Of a stretch of 64,000 nt of DNA, positions 43,544 through 53,441 are shown in pieces. How positions within the stretch are numbered: position 1 is the stretch's first letter; each line of letters opens with the position of its first letter. This DNA is from Cucumis sativus (Eukaryota; Streptophyta; Magnoliopsida; Cucurbitales; Cucurbitaceae). The position numbers and the translations under genes were made by a program. The stretch is taken from assembly GCF_000004075.3 (NCBI RefSeq), contig NC_026655.2, forward strand, positions 24,661,489 to 24,725,488, given 5' to 3'. The notes below the pieces were generated by a model. That model was not told the origin of the DNA. It was given only the letters and a program-made list of their open reading frames with translations, and did not search any database.

Positions 43544-45004
43544 TTATCACACACTACTGATTATTCTTTCTTTAGAATAACAACAAAGTAAATGTTAAGT
43601 TCCTCCCAAATACATACATATATATATATAATATTAAGGAATTGGAGTTTTGATTTAAAAAGGATGATTTGGTTATTATAAGAATGATAGTATTTTATTT
43701 GGAAGATAAATTAATAAGTTAATTAACCGCAGAAATTTGAATTTTTTTTAGGAAATCTTTTATCTATTTAGATTATATAAATATATATTTATATCTTTTA
43801 GGATAAATATATAAACATATTTTGAAGATATAATATGCTTTATTGATTTCTTTTTAATGAATTAAATTTAATTTTACTTCCTATTAGTTATGAAAAATTA
43901 AACTTTGATAAATCATGTGTGGCTTTTAACCCTTCTTTTGTTTATTTTTTCATTCCATTTTTTTTTTACTATACTTTCAACTTCAATCTTTTTACTTTTT
44001 ACTTTTTGGATGCTTATTCTATTTTTGTCGTTAGTTTAAAAACGTAAAACAATATTTTTTAAATTAGTCTCAATTTTTTATTATATAAAAATAGAAAACT
44101 TATAAAATAATTTTTTAATTATAAAAAAACATGGATTAGTTGTTCAAAATTTTGTCATTGATTAATGTTTGATAAGGTTTTATACCTCAACATTCTTTTG
44201 GTGTTTTTGGAAGAGAATAGTAGACATTAAATTATCAAACTTACACAGACTATTAACTCAACTCAACCTTCACTCTAATTATCAACTTAAATCAAATTTA
44301 CACCAACTATTAACTCAAGCTTCACTCTAACTATTAACTTAAAGGTTTCATTCCAATACTACAAGAAATCAAAAGTTTTTCAACGCAGGTGTTTCTCGAC
44401 GCATCATGGTGCACGTCAGGGAAAGATATTTTGTTCTTTTTCATCTTTCATAATTATTTAGACAAACTTTCGTTAAGTTTTTCAACATGCAATGTGACAT
44501 ATACATGTATATGTTATACATTCAAGTTCATTTAAAAGAGATTTACTCTTAGATTTATATATATAATCGGGTTGGATCGAACCAACCCAACTTTTTTGCA
44601 CAACCCGATGACCCAACTTTTAACTTCTTTTTTTTCTTCAATTTTTCAAGCCTACCCAACCTTATCCAACAACCCATACCGTTACCGTTTGAGTTGGATA
44701 ATCCAAGTTGGTTGGGTTACCTACTTCTTTTTAACACCCCTATCTCTCGATATAATAATTCCAAAAGATATAGTATGTTTTTTTAAAAAGTGAATTTCTC
44801 TTGCATATTATTCTTCCCAATGGTAGCAATTTGAAGATGCTAAAAAAATCTATTGCTGGTAAAAAATATGGTATCCAAGTAGTTGACATTGACAAATTTT
44901 TGCTTATAATTTCAATGATTCAATCTCACCATACACTTATGAGTTGGGACAGAAAGTCCAAACTCATTGATGTTCATAGCAATGTAGAAAGAAATTCAAA
45001 TCAA
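43544..45004. other. Intergenic, AT-rich, with a CACTA-like terminus
   Basis: No coding region is supported; the open frames at 44.57 and 44.80 kb have no domain, and the second overlaps the CDC123 gene in antisense. TACTACAAGAAATC at about 44359-44372, followed by AACGCAGGTGTTTCTCGACG, resembles the terminus of plant CACTA elements (CACTACAAGAAA). An AACCCAACC-rich stretch at 44.57-44.73 kb is a degenerate dispersed repeat, not the plant telomere repeat. Confidence 0.45.
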
Positions 45005-46003
45005 TCAATCATTGTCATCTCTCGTTTGCTGCTGAAATTCTTGATCTGCATTCTTCAAGAACTGATCCCAACCACTTCCAGAACTCATATCCAAATAATC
45101 AAATGGAACCGCCGTCTTCAACCCTGGTCTCACTGCCCTCCGGCACTCCACAATTCTCAAATCAATCTCTTCCTTCTGTGCTTCTTCCAGTTCCTCCCAA
45201 TCAAACAACAATGGAAGTGTAAACGCACCCCATGGATTAAAATCCACTATCTTAACACTTTCATTTCTTGTCACATACACATCCAACGTGTAATTCTCCA
45301 ATTCGAAGTTTGCTTTCACATGGTCGATGAAGAATTCCAGTATGACTTCTCTCAACCTCTCCTTCTTCTCCACTAAAGCAGGATAGAACGTTGTAACCTC
45401 ACGCTGAGAAATGCCAATCAGGTTCCGATTCTTAACAAAGCAACGAAATTCCATCTCCGGCCGAAGGGATGGGTACCACTTTCGTAGGGCGAGGAAGAAT
45501 TTGGATGGCCTGGAGGAAGATTTGTCGGTGCAGGAATCATAGGCATGACAAAGATCGTGAACAAGAGAATCGGAGGATCGAAGTAGGAGAGCAATCTCAC
45601 TGAAGGAAGAACACTTCAATGTTCCATTAGGGCTAATCCAGGCAGAGTCTTTAGGCGCGCTCCAGTTCAATTTTGGGAAGACGGAACCTCCGAGAGAGGA
45701 AATGGAGTGTTTAACATCGGATTCAAGGTCAGGGAAGGAAGGAGGAGGGGAAGTGGGTTGGTCGGAATCGTCATCGGATTCTTGTTTCAACTGGAAATCC
45801 GGCTCGTCTACGGGATTAAAGACTCTGTTGGGAAGAGCATCATCGTTGGAGATGGAAAGGGGAAGGACGAAAGGGGAAGAGTCATCGAGAAGGTAATGGA
45901 CGAAGGATTCAGGAAGATGGTGAATTAAGGTTTTGATAGAGAAAGATTTGAATTTGGGATACCATTCTTGAATTTGGCAGAGATTTACTTCTTCTTCCTT
46001 CAT
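45005..46003 (-). CDS. CDC123/D123 family eIF2-assembly factor
   Basis: A single intronless frame of 332 residues. ATG 46003 was chosen over the upstream TTG at 46018; MKEEEVNLCQIQEWYPKFKS is the family start. CDC123 proteins have an atypical ATP-grasp fold and promote assembly of the eIF2 alpha-beta-gamma complex, controlling translation initiation and the cell cycle. Recognisable blocks: IQEWYPKFKSFSIKTLIHHLPESF (first part), FPKLNWSAPKDSAWIS, ALRKWYPSLRPEMEFRCFVK, LIGISQREVTTFYPAL, then YTLDVYVTRNESVKIVDFNP with the metal/ATP-binding Asp-x-Asn (VDFNPWG) near residues 250-256. An acidic stretch (ESDDDSDQPTSPPPSFPDLE) near residues 74-95 is a linker. Cytosolic. Complete and intact. Confidence 0.94.
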   Translation of the reverse strand: MKEEEVNLCQIQEWYPKFKSFSIKTLIHHLPESFVHYLLDDSSPFVLPLSISNDDALPNRVFNPVDEPDFQLKQESDDDSDQPTSPPPSFPDLESDVKHSISSLGGSVFPKLNWSAPKDSAWISPNGTLKCSSFSEIALLLRSSDSLVHDLCHAYDSCTDKSSSRPSKFFLALRKWYPSLRPEMEFRCFVKNRNLIGISQREVTTFYPALVEKKERLREVILEFFIDHVKANFELENYTLDVYVTRNESVKIVDFNPWGAFTLPLLFDWEELEEAQKEEIDLRIVECRRAVRPGLKTAVPFDYLDMSSGSGWDQFLKNADQEFQQQTRDDND

Positions 46004-46139
46004 TTGTTTGGTTCTCAATTGTGAGTAGTTGTGTTGGTTAGGGCAGCTGCATTGGGAAAATATGCGCTTGTCAACAAATAATAAACATAGAAGGTTTGAC
46101 TTATCAAATTTTTTTAACTTTTATTGGATTCTCAAGAGA

Positions 46140-47765
46140 CTAATAGCCACCGACAACTCAAGTGTAATTTGAAACTAAAAACAACCAAAAGTCACCTACT
46201 AATCTTTTAAATATCAAAACTTATAAAATGTGTAATTGTATCTTCCTAACTTAAAACAAAACATTTACACTTAAACTATCAACACAAGTTAAAAATAGTT
46301 AAAAATGAATAAGTGTGACTTTCAAACTTAAAATCAACTTAAAAGTCTTAAATCTCACAAATTCTTTCAAAATGCCTAGGTGTGCCTTCCAAACTCAAAA
46401 CCAAACACAAAATATTCAAAAAAAAGTGTCTATGTAGCACTTAACTCAAAAAGACAAGTTAAAAAGGGGTTTATGTAGCCTTTTAAATGTCAAAACAAGT
46501 TAAAGAGTGTCTACCTCAAGCACTTTAATCCTTGCACTTTAACCCTCAAAACAAGTTAAAACTACTCAACTGTGACTTTGAAACTACTAACCAACTAAAA
46601 ATCACCTTTTAAATGTCTTGAATCTCAAAATATCTTACAAATCTCTACTTGTACCTTCCTAACTCAAAATCAATCCCAAAATCTTTAAAAAGTTGTCTAA
46701 GTGGCATTTTAACTCTCAAAACAAGTTAAAACTACTCAAGTGTGACTTACAAATTAAAAACCAACTACAAAATATCTAAAAAGTGTCTAAGTAACACTTT
46801 AACTGTCATAACAAGTTAAAACTACTTAAGTATGACTAAAACTCAAGCCTACAAAATATATGTAAGATAGCCACGACATATTACAACTAAACCATACAAT
46901 AAATATGAAACATATGCATGATTGGCTAACATAGCTGCAGGATAGCTACAACATACTACAACTAAAGCGTATAATAAGTATGAAATATATGCATGATTGG
47001 CTACCGTAGTGGCATGATAGCCACAACATATTACAACTCAAGCATACAATACATATGAAATATATGCATGATTAACTATCGTAGCTTAAGGAAATCCACA
47101 CATAATATCAATGGCAACCTAAAAGGTTTCTTAAAAGTGTGAAAGTATCAATATAACTCTGAAAACAAGTTAAAAAATGTCTAGGTAACGCTTTAAATCC
47201 TATTACAAATTAAAACTCCCTAAACGTGACTTTCAAACTAAAAACTAACTAAATCACCTAAAAATTGTCAAGTTTCAAAATGTTAAAATGCCCTTCCAAA
47301 CTCAAAACCAAACACAAAATCTCTAAAAAGTGTCTATGTGACACTTTAACTCTCAAAACAAGTTAAAAAGTGTCAATGTGACTTTCAAACTAAAAATCAC
47401 CTAAAAGGTGTCATAACTCTCAAAACAACTTATAAATTATTAATTGTGACTACCAAACTCAAAATCAACCACAAAATCTCTTAAAACAGTCTAAGTGACA
47501 CTTTAACTCTAAATTTTTTTAAAAAAATACTGAAGTATGACTTCAAAAGTCAACCAACATGAAAGTGTGAATCAAATCAAATGTGTAAGTTGTACATCTT
47601 ACTCTCAAACCAATCTTAGAAGTATCCAAGAAGTGCCTAAATGTGACTTTTAAACTCATGACCAGCTACAAATTACAACTCTGTCACACTTTGACCATTA
47701 AAACACCCTAAAAATTACCATTGTGTCTATCAAACTCAAATTAAAGATGCTTACTAAATACAAGT
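46140..47765. repeat. Degenerate field of CAAAACAAGTTAAAA motifs
   Basis: Words such as CTCAAAACAAGTTAAAA, AGTGTCTAAGTGACACTTTA and TGTGACTTTCAAACTAAAAA recur at least six to eight times with irregular spacing (for example near 46493, 46547, 46717, 46807, 47163 and 47355). The unit is hard to define; segments look like shuffled copies of a longer ancestral repeat of perhaps 150 bp. No open frames. Confidence 0.75.
46866..47090. repeat. 75-bp tandem repeat, three copies
   Basis: Copies start at 46866, 46941 and 47016 with GATAGC(C/T)AC and contain ATTACAACTAAA-like and ATGCATGATTGGCTA-like blocks. The period is exactly 75 bp with modest divergence. It interrupts the surrounding degenerate field. 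Confidence 0.88.
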
Positions 47766-48049
47766 TTTGAAAATATAGTGATCCTAGCTCAAGCATTATT
47801 TCTTGATATGTGTATGACTAAAATAATAGAAAATGGCCAACTACATAGTCACCATAAACAACATTATGAAAAAGGATAAAAAGCCTCACTGAAACCGACA
47901 TTTCATAAGATTAATAAACAATCTCCAATTAATTTAAACGAGTGAGATAAAGAGAGGCTACAAAGATTTCCACAATGACTCAACTAGAACCAATAAAACA
48001 ACTAAATCCAAAAGTTACTACAAAGACAAAGGAGATTGATTCTACCTAT

Positions 48050-48260
48050 TTTGCGATTCGACGGCAGCAAGACTGGAGGCGTATGGACGACGGCGGCAGG
48101 CAGGCAGGAGGGTCGGGCGGCTGGAGCTGTGGGCAGCACGATGGCTGACGTGAAGAAGCTTCCTACAGGGCTGAGTGTCTTATCGTGGAGAACTTCGTGA
48201 GAAGGATTGGAGTAGAGGGAGAGATGGAGAAAATGGAAGAATTTCTAGAAAAGGGGAAAT
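48050..48260 (-). other. GC-rich transcript-like block
   Basis: This 200-bp block is far richer in G and C than its surroundings (GGCGGCAGGCAGGCAGGAGG). Read on the minus strand it resembles a pyrimidine-rich 5'UTR exon that ends AAAATAG/GTAGAATC, a possible donor, and it contains no ATG. It could be the first exon of a non-coding transcript running leftwards, or a repeat-element leader. Uncertain. Confidence 0.35.
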
Positions 48261-49061
48261 TGGGAGAAATCTAGGGCTTTTAGGAAAGGGCAAATGTAAA
48301 GAATAATTTTTTTTAAAAAAAGGAAGGTTTTAGTCACGTCTTCCAAATATTAAATATTTCTCACCAATACGTGACCATAGATTAAAATAAATGTTGATAG
48401 AAATGATTATACATTAATGTTACATGAAAATACTATTGATTATACTTTCAATTTGGTATACCATTCGCTTGCAAATAAAATAATATGAATGATATGTTAT
48501 ACGCTTTGTTATAAAATATATCATTTAAAAGATAAGTATGTTAACAATAATATCATCGATTATACTTTTTTTTTCTTCTAAATTTGGTATATAAATCACT
48601 AACATATACGATATACAATTGTTACATTAAACACCAAACGATAATTAGACGGTTCAATTTTTTGTATATTTGATATAGTTCATATATAAAATGAATGAGA
48701 TCATATTTATATTATCAAATTCGAAGTTTCGAATATTAGTTAGTCCGACTTTCGATAATAATAATAAAAAATAAATAAAAGTGAGATTTAAAACTTAGCT
48801 TTGGTAGAAGGAATGAATAGGATATAAATAAAGTTAGGAACTTTTGGCGTTGTTCAAACTCCAAATCTTCGAACATCATCTTTGACATCTGAAAACTTCG
48901 TAATCGCTTAAGCCCACAGAATACATTCATTCACACTTTAATTTCTCACAAAACCCAAATCTCCAAATTCCCATCTTCCAATTCTCAATTCACAATTTGA
49001 ATCCTTTTTGAAGAAACAATCAAAACCCATCAATTTTTTTTTTATCCCAATTCAGAAACCG

Positions 49062-51231
49062 ATGCGACCAAACATCGAAACCCATCAGAATCACACCCAT
49101 CGGAAGCCAATCTCCATCCTCCCGAAGCGCATAATATTGGTCCGTCACGGTGAATCTCAGGGTAATCTCAACTCTGCAACCTACACCACAACCCCTGATA
49201 ACAAAGTACCATTAACAGAAGAAGGTTTGATTCAGGCTCGAATTGCCGGTACTGAGCTTCGTAGATTGTTGTCCAATGATGGAACGAACCCTCATTGGCG
49301 AGTCTACTTCTATGTTTCGCCCTATGAGCGCACCCGATCCACACTCCGTGAGATCGGGCGTGCGTTTTCTAAGAAGAGGATTATTGGCGTTAGAGAGGAG
49401 TGTAGAATCAGAGAACAGGATTTTGGGAATTTTCAAGTGGAGGAGAGGATGAAAGTTGTGAAGGAAACGAGGGAGAGATTTGGGAGATTCTTCTACCGAT
49501 TCCCTGAAGGAGAGTCAGCTGCTGATGTTTACGATCGCGTTTCCAGTGAGTTTCTCTGTTTTTCTTTGATTTTCATTCTTACGTTTCTGATTTGCAATTG
49601 AGGATTTGGGTTTGATTCTTATGGATTGCTTGTTGAAAGTTTTGTTTTTGGTTTCTGATATCTCTGGTTTAGGGAATTTGGTCAATTATGGTATCTTTTA
49701 GGTTGTTTTATGTTTTTTTTACATTGAATTCTTATGTAGTTATATGCCCTGTTTGAGAAATGGTGCAATGGATTGTTTGTGTAGAAGCTGACCGATGTTT
49801 GTTTGTTATGTGAGTTAGCTTAATTTGGACTTGAGTTTTGTTAATCCCATTATCTAAATCCGGGTTTGGAGAACTCACCTTTTATGCCATATGCTAATCT
49901 CATATATTTCCATTTTAACAGATGATATTGATTAAACTTTTCAATTTAAGGAGTACGATAAATTTGGGCCATGGGTAGATGATTTCCTGACTAGCAGGTT
50001 GAAATTGTGTTAGTAAAGATAGATTCTGGAATTTCTGACAATGAATAATTAAGAGAGAAGATTGCTGGTAGCCAAAAGGCATTATTAGGTTGTGTGTCCC
50101 TACTGTTTATTTTACCAAGGATTTTGTTGCTATTTAAAGAAAAAGGTGTTGAACACTAGCTTTTTATCTGTATTCAACTCTTCAAATATTTTATCTCTAA
50201 AGACGATTTGAATTAGTTTGAAATATATGAAGACAAGAAGATGGCGGCTGAGAACATTGGCTTTAGAGAATATAATATATAAAATGTTTCTTCGATATTG
50301 GAGATTTGGGATTTTCTACTATCGAAGTGGAAAGCTTTTCTTTCCAATGGATCATCAAAAGTTCATTCTAATAACTTCATATTATACTAAAAAAGTAGAT
50401 AGAGTAGTAGCTGGAAAAAAGTAAAAAAAAACAAATGAAAGCTGCTTTTCAGAAAAAAGAGAAATTACCAAAAGTGGCCGACGCTTGTATAATTTTTAAC
50501 GGCCATGTTCAATAGTTTCTCTAATTAAAATGGTAGATGATTGAGCACCATGTATTAGTTTAGAAGTCTTCTTTATGATTAGGGGATCGATTTCTTATCA
50601 TGTAATGATGTAACAACATTGATGTTTCTTGTCATTTGTCAATGTCTTAAACTTCATTTATTTCAGTAGCTTAGCTTGTTTAGGCTCAAGAAGTGTTCAA
50701 CTGTTTATGTATATGAGATGAATAATGGATACTAAAATAACTAGTTTGAGGAACATATTGGTTTTTTTTTCAGGCTTTCTCGAGTCCTTATGGAGGGATA
50801 TAGACATGAACAGGCTCCGCCACAACCCTTCTCAAGATCTCAACCTTATAATCATATCTCATGGGCTAACGTCTCGTGTCTTCCTCATGAAATGGTTCAA
50901 GTGGACAGTCGAGCAATTTGAGTACCTGAACAATCCTGAAAACTGCGAATGCCGGGTGATGCAGTTGGGAGAAGGTGGGGAATACAGCTTAGCCATTCAT
51001 CACACAGAGGAAGAAATGCTGGAATGGGGGCTTTCTCATGAGATGATAGCTGACCAGAAATGGAGAGCAAGTGCTCATAAAGGTCAATGGAATGAAAGAT
51101 GCCCCTGGTATCTTCATGCTTTCTTTGATAACCTAGCTGACACAGACTGCGACGATAGCTCCGATGAACCATGTCAGGATCACGATGAACTAGTTGAATC
51201 TTTTCCAAGTGTAGTGGTCACAGAGGAATGA
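49062..51231 (+). CDS. AT74-type phosphoglycerate-mutase-like protein
   Basis: Two exons, 49062-49545 and 50774-51231, joined across a GT-AG intron in phase 1, give 313 residues. ATG 49062 is the first ATG in frame; the longer frame starts with TTG. The histidine phosphatase core is present: LVRHGESQGN with the catalytic H29, PLTEEGLIQARIAGTELR, YVSPYERTRSTL, IREQDFGNFQ and the second catalytic histidine in IIISHGLTSR (H191). This arrangement matches Arabidopsis AT74 (At3g05170) and AT74H, described as phosphoglycerate-mutase-like proteins. The residues are those of a phosphohydrolase rather than a glycolytic mutase; the substrate is unknown. The C-terminus is acidic (DTDCDDSSDEPCQDHDE). Upstream, the 1-kb repeat-rich spacer separates it from divergent CDC123. 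Confidence 0.93.
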
Positions 51232-53441
51232 ATGACAATTACACTTTACATTCTTTGAATTTGATAGGTTGATTGTTGTCATCTCTCTGATTATAGTGTT
51301 TTTGATTTTGCTGTATTATTTGGTGTTTTCAGGAAAATGTTCGTTCTTTCCTAAATTGTTTAAGATACAGGGATCTGATCTGATGGGTCGAAAGCAGGAC
51401 CGGGATCGGGACCGGGGCCACATTAAAAAAAATTAGTGATCAACGTAGTTATAGCTCATGGTTTGTTAATTGAAATGTGCATTATGAGGTTCACTTAGTA
51501 TGGAGCCATTCTCATTTTCTATTATTAAATATTAAATACAAGCGTGAAGAGATTCAAGGATTTTCTATGTTGGTTATTTTCAGTAGTTCTTTTGTTAATG
51601 GTGGAAAAAGATGGGTAGATTTTAAACAAACATCTGAAAATAGTGTTACTTTTTTCTTTACAATTTAACTCATAAATGAATAGGTAAGTAAAAATTTACT
51701 TAGTTTTAGCACAAACTTGTTTGGACAATGCTTTGAAAGCAAAACATCCAGGAAGTGTCTCGTTCTCTCCAAGGACTTTTGATGACGGTATTGACAGTGT
51801 TGTTGAAAGCAGAACATCCATGGATTATATCAAGCCTTGATTGTTTGTCTTGAAGTTTTTTTTACCACTGTAAGAGACTCATCAAAATAGTGAACCATCA
51901 ATCATCCCTCTCTGTAATACAGGCTGGTATCGAAACATGAAGAACATCTTGTAAGGTAATTTTTTTAATCAATAAAGTAGTTCATTTGACTGTTAATATA
52001 AGTGAAACTACAACCAACCATTCAAATTTTCTCATTGCAACATAACCTAAGATATCTTGTTAGGTGATGAACTAAGTTTCTGTTTGGGGATTCAAACATA
52101 GGGATACCCTTAAGTAGGGAAGAAAGTTCCACCTTCATGCATAAGCAACCTTGCTCAACACTTGGCACCAATTGCTTTTATTGATATCTTAGGTTCGCAT
52201 TCTTTGGGTATGATTAACTATTAAAAAGGGTGGGTTGAACTCTAAAGCAAATCTAGCTCAAAGTACTTAGAAATAGGATTTTGTTTTTATCTAGACAAAA
52301 GGCTAGGGTAGCATTTAGCCCTCTAAGTTGGGTTGGTAAAAAAACCGACACATCATTTCGTTCCCTCTTAATTAACGATGGTGGTTCTTGAAACCACATA
52401 TTTCTGGCATTGTTATTCATAGTAACTCCTTCTATTACTCTCTCATATAATAATTACTAACTCAACACTATCTGTCGAATGTCCATTAGAATCATGAGAT
52501 GTAGGTGAGGTGATAACCACGAGCAAAACTTGACCTAGTTGAGAAATTTGTGGGTGCATATCCCTTTAAGATCGAAGTGTTTTTAAGACTCTCAGGCAGT
52601 GTTTACCTATTTGGTTTTTGTTTTCTTCTAACTTTCCATCATTAAAATCTAATTACAATTAGGTTACTTTAGTTGCTAGCTACTTTGTTGAATTGGATTT
52701 GTTTATGTTTGTGTTGGAGATTCAATACTTGGAATACTCTCCACTTTGTTACTTGGTAGAAAATGTGCACTTGCATTAGGTTGAAAGACCATCGTCAAAG
52801 CCCAAGGATAGAATCTATTCAAAATCAAATAATATATGTTGAGACAAAAGTAATACACTAAGTTATAAATAGACCAAATCAAAATTGAGTATTGTGATTT
52901 CATTGGATGTTACATATAGTGTATGTTTGTTATAACAATGCATTAGTAGTCAAATTTGTTTGGTTTAGGGATATGTGATATGATGTCAAGTTTGATAGGG
53001 TTAGGCCTTACATGACATACTTTCAAGATATTAACCATTATTTTACTCATTTGTGTTGTTATGTTTATGAATAGATTGCAGTAATGTGATTCTAATTTGA
53101 TAGGCATAATTTCTAAAAATTCATCAACTATAGGTTACATTTTTGTGGTAAAATCAAAACCGATTGATGGTCACACCAAACCGAAAAACCAAATTGAATT
53201 CGATCGATTGGCACTCAATTTGGATTTAAGTTGCAGAATGTTCATAAACCATAAAACTAGACTTTGAATCATATTACATTTTCATGTCAGTACAACACCA
53301 GAAACTATCACTGAAAAGTAACATCCACTATGTGAATCAAAGTTTGTATTATTGACATCATTTTCCCAAATTCAAGCTAAAAAGTACAACACAAGTAATG
53401 AGCTCAAATGAATTACTTTAGTGAACCAACAAATTAAAATT
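51232..53441. other. Intergenic between convergent AT74-like and sugar transporter genes
   Basis: The first part is probably 3'UTR of the AT74-like gene. A small GC-rich tract GGACCGGGATCGGGACCGGG lies at about 51.40 kb. The rest is AT-rich spacer with short open frames lacking domains; a fragment near 53.16-53.22 kb (AACCGATTG, CCAAACCGAAAAACC) looks like a dispersed repeat. Confidence 0.5.

Larger units (their letters stand above)
46004..49061. other. Intergenic with degenerate repeat field
   Basis: Between the divergent CDC123 and AT74-like genes. It holds the degenerate repeat field at 46.14-47.76 kb, a 75-bp tandem trimer inside it, a GC-rich transcript-like block at 48.05-48.26 kb and AT-rich spacer to 48.9 kb. 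No coding region is supported. Confidence 0.6.

Noticed and set aside
44572-44793. AACCCAACC-rich tract as an interstitial telomere repeat
   Set aside because: The plant telomere repeat is TTTAGGG; this tract is irregular GGGTTGG/AACCCAA, typical of dispersed repeat DNA.
45707-45928. Plus-strand ORFs over CDC123
   Set aside because: They are antisense shadows of the intact CDC123 coding frame, with arginine/glycine-rich composition from reverse reading.
49212-49452. ORFs overlapping the AT74-like first exon in other frames
   Set aside because: They overlap the conserved histidine-phosphatase exon and have no independent support.
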